A stretch of DNA of 64,000 nt from Pseudomonas putida (GTDB lineage: Bacteria; Pseudomonadota; Gammaproteobacteria; Pseudomonadales; Pseudomonadaceae). The notes beneath the pieces are model-generated. The model saw only the letters and a program-made list of their open reading frames with translations, did no database searches and was not told where the DNA came from. Made by a program: the position numbers and the translations under genes. Location: NCBI RefSeq assembly GCF_030159595.1, contig NZ_BSKJ01000001.1, positions 62,001-126,000 of the forward strand, read 5' to 3'. Below, piece after piece: positions 8,880-18,423 of the stretch. Each line of letters begins with the position of its first letter. Position 1 is the stretch's first letter.

Positions 8880-9220
8880 TCACTCGTTTTCGGGCAGGCG
8901 ATCGGATGTCCCTGGCGGTCAGCTACAGGGGGCTGTTCGAAACGGCGGGCATAGTGGCGGGCGACCTGCAGGAGGATGTGCAGGGGCAGTTGCGTCAGGC
9001 GCTGAGCACGATCGACGGTCTGATGGCAGAGGCTGATCTTGGCAAGGCGCAACTGACCAGGGTTCAGTTGTGGCTTGCCGACTACCGCCATTTCGACTTG
9101 GTCAATGAGGTGTACGACGCCTGGTTGCAGGGTTTTCCTAAACCGCCACGGGCGTGTGTAGGCGCAGACCTGGGCGAGGGGTACCTGGTCGAGGTGCAGG
9201 TGTTTGCCGTATACCCTTAG
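8876..9220 (+). CDS. RidA-family protein (Rid/YjgF/UK114)
   Basis: A 114-residue member of the RidA family of small trimeric proteins, which hydrolyse the reactive enamine/imine products released by PLP enzymes such as threonine dehydratase. Arg92 in [11 protein letters not shown] is in the place of the catalytic Arg, and [10 protein letters not shown] matches the C-terminal strand. The start overlaps the stop of the aldehyde dehydrogenase gene (ATGA), indicating coupled translation. Its presence suggests that one of the PLP enzymes of the cluster releases an enamine, for instance on the way to a 2-oxo acid. Confidence 0.88.
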   Translation: MITRFRAGDRMSLAVSYRGLFETAGIVAGDLQEDVQGQLRQALSTIDGLMAEADLGKAQLTRVQLWLADYRHFDLVNEVYDAWLQGFPKPPRACVGADLGEGYLVEVQVFAVYP

Positions 9221-9252
9221 CGCGCGTGACTGGCGCGATCCTTACCCACGGG

Positions 9253-10206
9253 TCAGCGTATGGCGCGTGGCACGGCTCTCACATAAACAAGCTCGCTCAC
9301 CAACTCCACCAATGTCTGCGTAATCACCGCTGCAGCCGCCAACCCGCGAATCGCTTCGGGTAATGCCAATGCCAGCGGCAGTACCACCAGCGAGTTGCGC
9401 GTGGCGGCGCTGAAGGTGACCGAGCGTGCTTCGGCGGCAGGCAGGCGCAGCAGCCGCGCCGAAATGAACCCGAGCACGGGCGCTAGCAACATGAAGCCGA
9501 TGTACACCGGAATGACCGGCAGCAAGCGGTCGAAATCACGCCGCACCACGGCAATCTGCGAGGCGATCACAACCACCAGCACCAGGGCCATCGCCGGTAC
9601 CGGCAACCACGCCCAGCCATCGTTCCACGCCGATACCGCACCTGAACGACGAGCGCCGGCACTGGTGAGCACGGCAAGTATCATCGGCAACACGATCAGC
9701 AGCACGAAGGCTTCCACGAACGGGGTGATGGAGATTGCCACGGTGCTGCTGTCACCCAGCATCCAGGCCAGGTACACCGGCAGTAGCACCAGTTGCAGCA
9801 GCAGCAGCACAGGTGTAGCGGCCAGGGTAAGGCGCGAGTCGCCTTTGCCAATGTGGGTGAACACCACCACATAGTCGATGCACGGCGTAAGCAGCACCAG
9901 CAAGGCGCCGACGAGGATCGCCGGGTGCGCGACCAGCCCACGCGTAATGGCCCAGACCAGTAGCGGCACGAGGATGAAGTTGGCGAGCAGTAGCGCGATG
10001 ATGAAGCGACGGTTGCCCAAACCTTGGCGCAGGTCGAGGAAAGGGATCTGCAGAAACATCGCATACATCAGCACGGCGATGGCGGGCGTGACCAAGGCTT
10101 CCAGCTGGCGCGCGCTGTCGCTGGCCATCAAGCCGAAGGCGACGGCTGCGAGCACGGCAACGAAGTAGATAGGGATCTGGTGGGTTTCGAGTTGTTCCCT
10201 GGTCAA
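9253..10206 (-). CDS. Bile acid:sodium symporter/ACR3-like permease
   Basis: A roughly 317-residue membrane protein with about ten hydrophobic segments, of the BASS superfamily that includes arsenite exporters of the ACR3 type. The motif LVLLTPCIDYVVVFTHIGKGDSRL, with a Cys in a membrane helix, resembles the cysteine-containing helix of arsenic resistance permeases. The N-terminus is uncertain: no ATG is available, and TTG at 10206 (MTREQLETHQIPIYF) is preferred over TTG at 10269, which would lie against the glyA terminator. It converges on the RidA gene. No arsenic regulator or reductase is nearby, so an arsenite role is not supported by context. Confidence 0.75.
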   Translation of the reverse strand: MTREQLETHQIPIYFVAVLAAVAFGLMASDSARQLEALVTPAIAVLMYAMFLQIPFLDLRQGLGNRRFIIALLLANFILVPLLVWAITRGLVAHPAILVGALLVLLTPCIDYVVVFTHIGKGDSRLTLAATPVLLLLQLVLLPVYLAWMLGDSSTVAISITPFVEAFVLLIVLPMILAVLTSAGARRSGAVSAWNDGWAWLPVPAMALVLVVVIASQIAVVRRDFDRLLPVIPVYIGFMLLAPVLGFISARLLRLPAAEARSVTFSAATRNSLVVLPLALALPEAIRGLAAAAVITQTLVELVSELVYVRAVPRAIR

Positions 10207-10272
10207 GGTACGGCCTGTGCTCGATGCGTGAGTGGGGGCACAGGGTAATACGAGATGGCGTTGCCGCAAACG

Positions 10273-10301
10273 AAAAAGCCCGGCACTAGGCCGGGCTTTT
10301 T
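10273..10301 (-). terminator. Rho-independent terminator after glyA
   Basis: A 12-base perfect stem AAAAAGCCCGGC / GCCGGGCTTTTT with the five-base loop ACTAG. It lies 20 bases beyond the glyA stop and, being symmetrical with A- and T-runs, could act in both directions. Confidence 0.9.
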
Positions 10302-10320
10302 CCTGTCAGGCAATCGCCAA

Positions 10321-11574
10321 TCAGTTGCCGTAAACCGGCAGCTTCTTGCAGATGGCCTTGACCTTCTCACGTACAGCGTCGATCACGGCTTCGTTGTTCA
10401 GGTCTGCCAGGATGTCGCAGATCCAGCCGGCCAGCTCTTTGCACTCGGCTTCCTTGAAACCACGGGTGGTAACGGCTGGGGTGCCGAAACGCAGGCCCGA
10501 AGTGACGAACGGCGAGCGCGGGTCGTTCGGTACCGAGTTCTTGTTCACGGTGATGAAGGCTTTGCCCAGGGCGGCGTCAGCGTCCTTACCGGAGATTTCC
10601 TGCTTGATCAGCGACAGCAGGAACAGGTGGTTCTGGGTGCCACCGGACACCACGTCGAAACCACGCTCGATGAACACGCTGGCCATGGCCTGGGCGTTCT
10701 TCACCACTTGCTGCTGGTAAGCCTTGAACTCAGGCTGCAGGGCTTCCTTGAAGCAGATGGCCTTGGCGGCGATGACGTGCTCCAGCGGGCCACCTTGGGC
10801 GCCCGGGAAGACAGCGGAGTTCAGCTTCTTCTCGATGTCGGCGTTGGCACGGGCCAGGATCAGGCCGCCGCGCGGGCCGCGCAGGGTCTTGTGGGTGGTG
10901 GTGGTCACCACGTCGGCGAACGGAACAGGGTTCGGGTACACGCCAGCGGCAACCAGGCCGGCAACGTGGGCCATGTCGACGAACAGGTAGGCACCGACCT
11001 TGTCGGCGATGGCGCGGAAGCGGGCGAAGTCCAGAACCTGCGAGTAGGCCGAGAAGCCGGCAACGATCATCTTCGGCTTGTGCTCGACAGCCAGGCGCTC
11101 GACTTCGTCGTAGTCGATCAGGCCGTTGCCGTCGATGCCGTACTGGATGGCGTTGTACAGCTTGCCCGAAGAGCTGACGGAAGCACCGTGGGTCAGGTGG
11201 CCACCGTGGGCCAGGCTCATGCCCAGGATGGTGTCACCGGCCGACAGCAGGGCCAGGTAGACGGCAGCGTTGGCCTGGGAGCCGGCGTGCGGCTGGACGT
11301 TGGCGTAGTCGGCGCCGAACAGTTCCTTGGCACGGTCGATGGCCAGTTGCTCGACGACGTCGACGTACTCGCAACCACCGTAGTAGCGCTTGCCTGGGTA
11401 GCCTTCGGCGTACTTGTTGGTCAGGACCGAGCCCTGAGCTTCCATGACTGCCGGGCTGGTGTAGTTTTCCGAAGCGATCAGCTCGATATGCTCTTCCTGG
11501 CGCAGAGCTTCTTGCTGCATGGCTTCGAAGAGCTCGGCGTCGTACTTGGCAATGGTCAAATCACGGCTGAACAT
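10321..11574 (-). CDS. glyA: Serine hydroxymethyltransferase
   Basis: A 417-residue PLP enzyme that converts serine and tetrahydrofolate to glycine and 5,10-methylene-tetrahydrofolate. The cofactor lysine is in [15 protein letters not shown], preceded by the typical [20 protein letters not shown] and [14 protein letters not shown] blocks. ATG at 11574 ([12 protein letters not shown]) follows a GAGGA ribosome site. The length equals that of E. coli GlyA. Pseudomonads carry more than one glyA copy; the one beside morA is the copy expected here. It is monocistronic between its own promoter region (11575–11755) and a strong terminator. Confidence 0.97.
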   Translation of the reverse strand: MFSRDLTIAKYDAELFEAMQQEALRQEEHIELIASENYTSPAVMEAQGSVLTNKYAEGYPGKRYYGGCEYVDVVEQLAIDRAKELFGADYANVQPHAGSQANAAVYLALLSAGDTILGMSLAHGGHLTHGASVSSSGKLYNAIQYGIDGNGLIDYDEVERLAVEHKPKMIVAGFSAYSQVLDFARFRAIADKVGAYLFVDMAHVAGLVAAGVYPNPVPFADVVTTTTHKTLRGPRGGLILARANADIEKKLNSAVFPGAQGGPLEHVIAAKAICFKEALQPEFKAYQQQVVKNAQAMASVFIERGFDVVSGGTQNHLFLLSLIKQEISGKDADAALGKAFITVNKNSVPNDPRSPFVTSGLRFGTPAVTTRGFKEAECKELAGWICDILADLNNEAVIDAVREKVKAICKKLPVYGN

Positions 11575-11755
11575 GGCGGTCCTCAAGGATCGGGGTAGTT
11601 TGGGGGGGCATTCTAACCGATTGATTCGCGGCTGGCATATGAAGTGGCATCAAGTCGCGGACCAATGGGCTTCATGTTGCATCCCGCGCCGTGTCTGGGC
11701 TGCGCGGGCGCAGTAGTTGACTTGTAAGTCCGCTTTTTGGGGGCTCTGCACCCCC

Positions 11756-14700
11756 TCAATGAAACATGAACAGGGTCTCGTTGGAGAACTGCGCCTCGAA
11801 CTGATGCGCCGGCATCGGCCGCCCGAACAGGTAGCCCTGTACTTCGTCGCAGCCATGCTCGCGCAGGAACTCGAGCTGTTCGTGGGTTTCCACGCCCTCG
11901 GCGATCACCGCCAGGTTGAGGCTGTGGGCCATGGCGATGATCGCCCGGGCAATCTGCGCATCCTGCTCGCCTTCGGGCAGGCCGTCGACGAAGGTGCGGT
12001 CGATCTTCAGCACGTCGATGGGGAACTGCTTGAGGTAGTTGAGCGACGAGTAGCCGGTGCCGAAATCGTCGACCGCAATGCTCAGGCCGAGGTTCTTCAG
12101 GCTGGCGAGAATCTGCAAGGCTTCGTTCACCTCGCGCATCAGGATGCTTTCAGTCAGCTCCAGCTCCAGGCAGGCCGGCGGCAGGCCGCTTTCTTCAAGG
12201 ATGTTGGCAATACGCGTGCCCAACTGGCCGTCGGAGAACTGCCGCGCTGAAATGTTCACCGACACCTTGGGTACTCGCACCTTGGCCTTGTGCCAGGCCT
12301 TGAGCTGGCGGCTGGCCTCGCGCAGCACCCAGTCGCCCACGTCCACCACCAGGCCCAGCTCCTCGATCACCGGGATAAAGTCGCCTGGCGGCACCAGGCC
12401 ACGCGTCGGGTGGCGCCAGCGCAGCAAGGCTTCGGCGCCGGTCAGGCGCTTGCCGTCGCCGCTGAACTGCGGCTGGTAGTAGAGGATGAACTCGTTCTGC
12501 TCCATGGCATGGCGCAGGTCGCTTTCCAGCTCCAGGCGTTCCAGGGCACTGGCGTTCATTTCGGCCTGGTAGAACTGGAAGTTGTTCTTGCCGCGTTCCT
12601 TGGCGTGGTACATGGCGGTATCGGCGTTTTTCATCAACTGGCTCAGCTCGCCGCCATCTTGCGGGCTGAGGGCGATGCCGATACTGGCGGTGACGAAGAA
12701 CTCGCGGTTTTCCAGCACGAACGGCCGCACCAGGCTGCCAAGGATGTTCTCGGCCACATGGATGGCGCGGTTAAGGGCCATCTCGCGGGTGGGGCGTGGT
12801 TGCAGCAACAGGGTGAACTCGTCGCCGCCCATGCGCGCCACGGTGTCGTCGTCATCCACGCAGGCCAGCAGGCGCAGGGCCATGTCCTTGAGCATGCGGT
12901 CGCCGGCGGCATGGCCGAGGGAGTCGTTGATCGGCTTGAAGCGGTCGAGGTCGAGGAACATCAGCACCACCCACGCCTTCTGCCGCTCGGCCTGCTGCAG
13001 GGCGTTGTACAGGCGGTCCTGGAACAGTGTGCGGTTGGGCAGGTGGGTGAGGGCGTCGTAGTAGGCCAGGCGGTGGATGCGCTGCTCGCTGGCCTTGCGC
13101 TCGCTGATGTCGGTGAAGAAGCACACATAGCTGGCCAGGTCGCCCTCGTCATCCAGTACGGCGGTAATGCCGACCCAGGCCGGGTAGTGGTCGCCGTCGC
13201 GGCGCTTGAGCCATACCTCGCCCTCCCAGCTGCCGCGCTGGTGCAGTTGCTTGACCACATAGCGCAGGTGGCCTTCCTGTTGTTCGTCGACGGTGAGCAT
13301 GCCGGGTAGCTGGTCGAGCACTTCACTGACGGCGTAACCGCTGACGCGGCTGAACGCCTCGTTGGCCTGAACGATGTAGCCGGCCGGGTCGGTGATGAGG
13401 ATCGCCGACGTGGAGTGCTCGAATACCGTCGCGGCCATGCGCAGGTCTTTTTCGGCGCGGCGTTGCTGGCTGATGTCACGGCCCACGCCAAGCACGCCTT
13501 CAAAGCGTTGGTCATCGTCCCACACCAGCACCAGGCGCAGCTCGATCGGAATCTTGCGGCCATCGGCGCGCAGGCAGTCGAACAGGAACAGCTGGGTCGG
13601 CAGTTGGCTGCGCAGCTGGGCCAGTTGCGCCGGGTCGCCCATGGCGTTGCTGACGCGCTCCATCAGGCTGTAGATGCCGGTGAGCTGGGCCGGGTTGGCG
13701 ATGATCGATTGCCAGCCGTTGGCGAAGATCCAGTCGGCCTGGTAGCCCAGCACGCTTTTCACCGAAGGGCTGACATAGTTGAGCTGCAGCAGGCTGTCGG
13801 TGGAGAAGATCACATCGCTGATGCTTTCGGCGAGCATGCGGTAGCGCTGTTCGCTGTCGCGCAGTGACTGGCTGGCTTCGATCTGCACCGTCACGTCCTT
13901 GCCTACGCCGATGATGCGCGTTACCAGGCCATCGGCGTCACGGGTCAGCACCTGTTCGCGGATGTCGTAGCAGCGCCAGCCGTCATCACGGTGGCGGAAG
14001 CGCAGCTGGCAGTGCAGCGGTTGATCGTGGCCGCTGTCACGCTGTTGCTGGCGCAACGCCTGGTAGTGCGCGGCATCTTCGGGGTGCAGCAGCAGCTCCC
14101 AGAAACGGTCGCCCATCTGCGCAAGCTCGGTACGGTCGTAACCCAGGGTCTGGCCGAGGTGGCGGTTGCTGAAGATCATCCGCTGACTGACTACGTCCTG
14201 GACGTACAGCTGATCGGGCACGGTGCGCACCACGTCCGACCAGAAGCTTTCGCGCTCCAGCAATGACAACTCCACCTGCTTGCGGCTGGTGATGTCACTG
14301 ATGCTGAGGATCACGGCCTGGTAGTCGCGGCGCTGCTGCGGCAGGCGCGCCATCAGCCACAGGTGCAACTCGCCGCCCAGCGGAGCCGGCAGTCGCACTT
14401 CCAGCTCCAGCACCTGGCGTTGTTCGATCAGCGCATCGATCAGTTGCATGCCGACGCTGTCGCGGCCATCGCCGCTGCCGTCGATCAGCCGCTGCCAGGC
14501 CCCTTCGTGGCATTCGATGTTCAACAGTTGGCGCGCCACCTGGTTGACCTCGGTAATCTTCAGTTCCAGCAGCAGCGAGCGTCGCAGGTTCGGGTCCAGT
14601 GCCAGGCTGTGCTTGAGTGCGGCGTGGTTGCGCAGGTGGTAGCGGTCGAGCTGGCCGGGCAGGCTGGACAGGTCGAGCACGCACAGGGCCACGCCGGTGC

Positions 14701-15634
14701 CTTCGAAGATTTCCTGGTAGCGCCGGCGGTCTTCCTGCAGCGCGCGCTGGCGGCGGCGCATGTTGATCAGCGCCAACACCGGCAGCAGGGCGCAGAACAG
14801 CACCAGCAGGCATTTGCCGATCAGCGCAGGCAGCAATTTTTGCTGCGTCAGCTTGGCGTCGAACAGGCCGCGCAGCTGCCAGGTGCTGTTGTCGATGAAG
14901 GCCAGCATCACGCTTTGCAGCGGCTCGTGGCTGGTGTCGGTTGGGGCATGCTGCTGCAGCACTTCGCCGCTGCGGCTGTTTTCCAGCTGCCACAGTGGGT
15001 GCCCGCCACCATCGAGGTGGGTGGTGAGTTCGCGGTAGTAGTCTGGTGACAGGCGCAGCAACCAGTAGCCACGATCCTGTTCGGCCGCCTGGCGCAGCAG
15101 CAGGTACAGGGTGCGGTTGTCGGCCGAATTGGTGAAGAAGTACGGGCGCCCCTGGCTCAGCGTGAGCAGCTCGTCAAGCAACTGGCGGTCTGGGCTGCCT
15201 GGCAGGCTGTCGCTGTGCGACTGCCCGGCGCTATCCAGCCAGGCCATGCTCTGCAGGGCGGGCAGGCGCTCGCGCAGGGTATCCAGCAGGCTGGGCAGGG
15301 CGGCAGGCGTCGGCGCATTGACGTAGGGCTGCACCACGTTCACGGCCTGCTGCGCCTTGAACGCCATGTTCAGGCTCAGGTGGTCGGCCAGTTCCGCAGT
15401 GGCGTCCAGGCTCTGTTTGCGCAGGTCGGCCTGGGTGTGGTTGAACTGGGCGAACAGCTGCCACAGCAGCAGGCCCAGCAGGATCAGGGCCAACAGCGCC
15501 AGCGCACCCTTGATCGACCCGCGCAGGGTAGCGGCGGGCGCTTGTGGCGCGGAACGCAATGACGACGGATGAGTTAGGTTGGTCAAGCGTTGATCCTGCG
15601 ATTGGGCTGGCGATGGCAGGGAAGGATCATGCAC
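11756..15634 (-). CDS. morA: Membrane GGDEF–EAL protein with PAS domains (MorA)
   Basis: A 1292-residue c-di-GMP signalling protein. Layout: a first membrane helix near residues 43–63, a periplasmic sensor region to about 272, a second helix near 273–293, about four PAS/PAC modules between 305 and 850, then a GGDEF domain with intact RMGGDEF and an EAL domain with intact GAEALLRW, NISARQF, LELTES, DDFGTGYSSL and EGVET. Both synthase and phosphodiesterase motifs look catalytically competent. The neighbouring glyA is the synteny expected for morA, described in P. putida as a regulator of flagellar timing, motility and biofilm. Translation seems to start at GTG 15634, with no obvious alternative ATG before the first helix. 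Confidence 0.9.
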   Translation of the reverse strand: MHDPSLPSPAQSQDQRLTNLTHPSSLRSAPQAPAATLRGSIKGALALLALILLGLLLWQLFAQFNHTQADLRKQSLDATAELADHLSLNMAFKAQQAVNVVQPYVNAPTPAALPSLLDTLRERLPALQSMAWLDSAGQSHSDSLPGSPDRQLLDELLTLSQGRPYFFTNSADNRTLYLLLRQAAEQDRGYWLLRLSPDYYRELTTHLDGGGHPLWQLENSRSGEVLQQHAPTDTSHEPLQSVMLAFIDNSTWQLRGLFDAKLTQQKLLPALIGKCLLVLFCALLPVLALINMRRRQRALQEDRRRYQEIFEGTGVALCVLDLSSLPGQLDRYHLRNHAALKHSLALDPNLRRSLLLELKITEVNQVARQLLNIECHEGAWQRLIDGSGDGRDSVGMQLIDALIEQRQVLELEVRLPAPLGGELHLWLMARLPQQRRDYQAVILSISDITSRKQVELSLLERESFWSDVVRTVPDQLYVQDVVSQRMIFSNRHLGQTLGYDRTELAQMGDRFWELLLHPEDAAHYQALRQQQRDSGHDQPLHCQLRFRHRDDGWRCYDIREQVLTRDADGLVTRIIGVGKDVTVQIEASQSLRDSEQRYRMLAESISDVIFSTDSLLQLNYVSPSVKSVLGYQADWIFANGWQSIIANPAQLTGIYSLMERVSNAMGDPAQLAQLRSQLPTQLFLFDCLRADGRKIPIELRLVLVWDDDQRFEGVLGVGRDISQQRRAEKDLRMAATVFEHSTSAILITDPAGYIVQANEAFSRVSGYAVSEVLDQLPGMLTVDEQQEGHLRYVVKQLHQRGSWEGEVWLKRRDGDHYPAWVGITAVLDDEGDLASYVCFFTDISERKASEQRIHRLAYYDALTHLPNRTLFQDRLYNALQQAERQKAWVVLMFLDLDRFKPINDSLGHAAGDRMLKDMALRLLACVDDDDTVARMGGDEFTLLLQPRPTREMALNRAIHVAENILGSLVRPFVLENREFFVTASIGIALSPQDGGELSQLMKNADTAMYHAKERGKNNFQFYQAEMNASALERLELESDLRHAMEQNEFILYYQPQFSGDGKRLTGAEALLRWRHPTRGLVPPGDFIPVIEELGLVVDVGDWVLREASRQLKAWHKAKVRVPKVSVNISARQFSDGQLGTRIANILEESGLPPACLELELTESILMREVNEALQILASLKNLGLSIAVDDFGTGYSSLNYLKQFPIDVLKIDRTFVDGLPEGEQDAQIARAIIAMAHSLNLAVIAEGVETHEQLEFLREHGCDEVQGYLFGRPMPAHQFEAQFSNETLFMFH

Positions 15635-15807
15635 GGTGTGTGCCGGTACCTGGCTGCCGCAACGCGGTGGCGCACTATAAGGCCGGACACCTGAAACCGG
15701 CTAGCATGCCTAGGATTATGGCAAAGTGCCAGCCATGTTGACCGATGGTGCCTGCCGGGTGGCTCAGCAAGCCCCTGCAACCTGTGCGAGAATAGCGCCT
15801 GCTTCAC

Positions 15808-16233
15808 ATGACAACGCATCGGAGATGTTCGGTTTTGGTTACTCATTTTTCCTCCAATGGCCTCGATTCCGCCTGTGGGCGCAGCAGTCAGACCCTTGTC
15901 AGCACTGCCGTGACCGAGGACGTATCCTGCAAGTCTTGCCAGCGTTCGCTGGTCAAACCTGACGCTGCCGCCAGCGCCAAGAGCAAAACCCCATCGCTGG
16001 CTGAGCTGCGCAAGACCGCCAAGGCGGCGGCAGTTGCAGTGGCTGAGGTCAACACGCCTGCGGCCAAGGTGGTCAGCACTGCGCCTGCGGCCGACAAACC
16101 CGCCAAGGTTGCCGAGCAGCAGCCTGCCCGCTGCGGTGGCTTCAGCGTGAAGTCTGCCTGGGCTGCGCGCCTGGCCGAGCAGGGTGACCGTTGCCGGTTG
16201 CCGCGTGGCAAGGCCAGGCAGCGTCACGTCTGA
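15808..16233 (+). CDS. Hypothetical Ala/Lys-rich protein with Cys motif
   Basis: An open frame of up to 141 residues with no family I recognise. It has a short Cys motif (CKSCQRS), a long Ala/Lys/Val-rich middle (AELRKTAKAAAVAVAEV) and a basic C-terminus with RCGGFSVKSAWAARL. A start at ATG 15808 or at GTG 15910 (VTEDVSCKSC) is possible; neither has a strong ribosome site. Composition could be an artefact of GC-rich sequence, but an opposite-strand frame here looks less protein-like. It sits between the morA start and a REP pair. Treat as tentative. Confidence 0.4.
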   Translation: MTTHRRCSVLVTHFSSNGLDSACGRSSQTLVSTAVTEDVSCKSCQRSLVKPDAAASAKSKTPSLAELRKTAKAAAVAVAEVNTPAAKVVSTAPAADKPAKVAEQQPARCGGFSVKSAWAARLAEQGDRCRLPRGKARQRHV

Positions 16234-16250
16234 GCCATTTTCGGCTGCTG

Positions 16251-16352
16251 TGCCGGCCCTTTCGCGGCTAAAGCCGCTCCCACAGGTACTGCGTTGCCCT
16301 TGAGGGCGGCGATATCTCTGTGGGAGCGGCTTTAGCCGCGAAGGGGCCAGCA
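16251..16352. repeat. REP pair, inverted (P. putida type)
   Basis: Two 35-base REP units face each other: 16251–16286 (GCCGGCCC..TTCGCGGCTAAAG..CACAGG) and 16318–16352 in reverse orientation. Each is an imperfect palindrome centred on GCGGCTAAAGCCGC. This is the extragenic repeat typical of P. putida. Confidence 0.92.
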
Positions 16353-16535
16353 TAGGCAATACATTTCTCCCAGGGATCACTCCGATCCCAGCCCACCATC
16401 GCCCCCTCCTATGCAACGCCGTGCGTTGGCGTAGAATGGTCGACTTTGTTCAACGACACCCAAACACACATCCCCCTGGCCAGCGCGCCGGGGCGATCGT
16501 CGATGTCTTTACCTATCTGATTAGAGGGCTTGGTT

Positions 16536-18203
16536 TTGGCTCAATACGTCTACACCATGCATCGGCTGAGCAAGGTCGTGCCGCCGAAGCGGGAAATTCT
16601 CAAGAACATTTCCCTGTCGTTTTTCCCGGGCGCCAAGATTGGCGTGCTCGGCCTGAACGGCGCCGGTAAATCGACCCTGCTGCGGATCATGGCGGGCGTC
16701 GACAAGGAATTCGACGGCGAAGCCCGTCCGATGCCCGACATCAACGTGGGTTACCTGCCACAGGAACCGCAACTGGACCCGACCAAGACCGTGCGCGAAG
16801 TGGTCGAGGAAGCGGTCAGCGTGATCAAGGACGCCCAGGCGCGCCTGGACGAGGTCTACGCCGCCTACGCCGACCCGGATGCCGACTTCGACAAGCTGGC
16901 CGCCGAGCAGGCCAAGCTGGAAGCCATCCTGCAGGCCGCCGATGGCCACAACCTGGAGCGCCAGCTGGACGTCGCCGCTGACGCCCTGCGCCTGCCGGCC
17001 TGGGACGCAAAAATCGAACACCTGTCTGGTGGTGAGAAGCGCCGTGTGGCCCTGTGCCGCCTGCTGCTGTCGGCCCCCGACATGTTGCTGCTCGACGAAC
17101 CGACCAACCACCTGGATGCCGACTCGGTGGCGTGGCTTGAGCGCTTCCTGCACGACTTCCCAGGCACCGTGGTAGCCATTACCCACGACCGTTACTTCCT
17201 CGACAACGTCGCTGGCTGGATCCTGGAACTGGACCGCGGCGCCGGTATCCCGTACGAAGGCAACTACTCGGGCTGGCTGGAAGCCAAGTCGGACCGTCTG
17301 GCGCAGGAATCCAAGCAGCAGAGCGCCCACGAAAAGGCCATGAAAGAGGAACTGGAGTGGGTGCGCAAAGGCGCCAAGGCTCGCCAGTCCAAATCCAAGG
17401 CCCGTCTGCAGCGCTTCGAAGAAATGCAATCGCAGGAATTCCAGAAGCGCAGCGAAACCAACGAGATCTACATCCCGGCCGGCCCGCGCCTGGGTGACAA
17501 GGTCATCGAGTTCAAGAACGTCTCCAAAGGCTACGGCGACCGCGTGCTGATCGACAACCTGTCGTTCGCCATGCCAAAAGGCGCCATCGTCGGCGTGATC
17601 GGTGGTAACGGTGCCGGTAAGTCGACCCTGTTCCGCATGCTGATGGGCAAGGAACAGCCGGACTCGGGCAGCATCGAGATCGGTGAAACCGTGCAACTGG
17701 CCTGCGTGGACCAGAGCCGCGAAGACCTGGATGGCGCCAAGACCGTGTTCCAGCAGATTTCCGACGGTTCCGACCAGATCCGCATCGGCAACTACGAGAT
17801 CCCGTCGCGTACCTACGTTGGCCGCTTCAACTTCAAGGGTGGCGACCAGCAGAAGTTCGTCAAGGACCTGTCTGGTGGTGAGCGTGGCCGCCTGCACCTG
17901 GCCCTGACCCTGAAGGAGGGCGGCAACGTCCTGCTGCTCGACGAACCGTCCAACGACCTCGACGTCGAAACCCTGCGTTCGCTGGAAGAAGCCCTGCTGG
18001 ACTTCCCGGGCGCCGCGATCGTGATTTCCCACGACCGTTGGTTCCTGGACCGTGTGGCTACCCACATCCTGGCGTACGAAGACGACTCGAACGTCATGTT
18101 CTTCGAAGGCAACTACACCGAGTACGAAGCCGACCGCAAAAAGCGCCTGGGCGATGCTGCTGCCCAGCCGCACCGTGTACGGCACAAAAAACTGGCCCAG
18201 TAA
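16536..18203 (+). CDS. ettA: Energy-dependent translational throttle protein EttA (ABC-F)
   Basis: A 555-residue ABC-F ATPase, the same length as E. coli EttA. Two nucleotide-binding domains carry Walker A (GLNGAGKST near residue 40; GGNGAGKST in the second half), signatures LSGGEKRR and LSGGERGR, and Walker B with catalytic Glu ([22 protein letters not shown]). An arm insertion and a basic linker ([20 protein letters not shown]) lie between them. EttA binds the ribosomal E site and gates entry into elongation according to the ATP/ADP ratio. The start is TTG at 16536, giving [19 protein letters not shown], which aligns with the E. coli N-terminus; GAGGG lies at the right distance upstream. 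Flanked by a REP pair and a strong terminator. Confidence 0.96.
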   Translation: MAQYVYTMHRLSKVVPPKREILKNISLSFFPGAKIGVLGLNGAGKSTLLRIMAGVDKEFDGEARPMPDINVGYLPQEPQLDPTKTVREVVEEAVSVIKDAQARLDEVYAAYADPDADFDKLAAEQAKLEAILQAADGHNLERQLDVAADALRLPAWDAKIEHLSGGEKRRVALCRLLLSAPDMLLLDEPTNHLDADSVAWLERFLHDFPGTVVAITHDRYFLDNVAGWILELDRGAGIPYEGNYSGWLEAKSDRLAQESKQQSAHEKAMKEELEWVRKGAKARQSKSKARLQRFEEMQSQEFQKRSETNEIYIPAGPRLGDKVIEFKNVSKGYGDRVLIDNLSFAMPKGAIVGVIGGNGAGKSTLFRMLMGKEQPDSGSIEIGETVQLACVDQSREDLDGAKTVFQQISDGSDQIRIGNYEIPSRTYVGRFNFKGGDQQKFVKDLSGGERGRLHLALTLKEGGNVLLLDEPSNDLDVETLRSLEEALLDFPGAAIVISHDRWFLDRVATHILAYEDDSNVMFFEGNYTEYEADRKKRLGDAAAQPHRVRHKKLAQ

Positions 18204-18223
18204 GCCGGTTTGAGATGCACAAG

Positions 18224-18250
18224 AATGGGGCTCCTGGGAGCCCCATTTTT
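18224..18250 (+). terminator. Rho-independent terminator after ettA
   Basis: Stem AATGGGGCTCC / GGAGCCCCATT with a tight loop, continued by a T-run (18246–18250), 20 bases after the ettA stop. Confidence 0.93.
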
Positions 18251-18423
18251 GTGCCTGCGCAAACCATGAAAACGGCCTTTTCAGCGGTCACTTTGTATAC
18301 ATTTATATAAAACGCACCAAAAAAATTCAAAAAAACGACATTTCGCCCTATTCCCGTGCGATTGCTTCTTGGTACATTCCTGAAAAAACCAATAAGTCCA
18401 AACCCTTCGGTGAGATGTCTACC

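Noticed and set aside
9253..10206. Arsenite resistance operon
   Set aside because: Only an ACR3/BASS-like permease is present; there is no arsR, arsC or arsH gene nearby.
10255..11598. A 447-codon plus-strand frame across glyA
   Set aside because: Antisense of a clear glyA; begins inside the terminator.
11738..11755. Terminator after morA
   Set aside because: GGGGG..CCCCC hairpin lies directly after the stop but on the minus strand is followed by A residues; the T-run is on the wrong side.
15888..16211. A 107-codon minus-strand gene upstream of ettA
   Set aside because: Alanine/leucine-rich frame without ribosome site, opposite a slightly more convincing plus-strand frame; neither is strong.
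16521..18185. A 554-codon open frame opposite ettA
   Set aside because: Mirrors ettA codon by codon, no motif; ettA has all ABC-F signatures.
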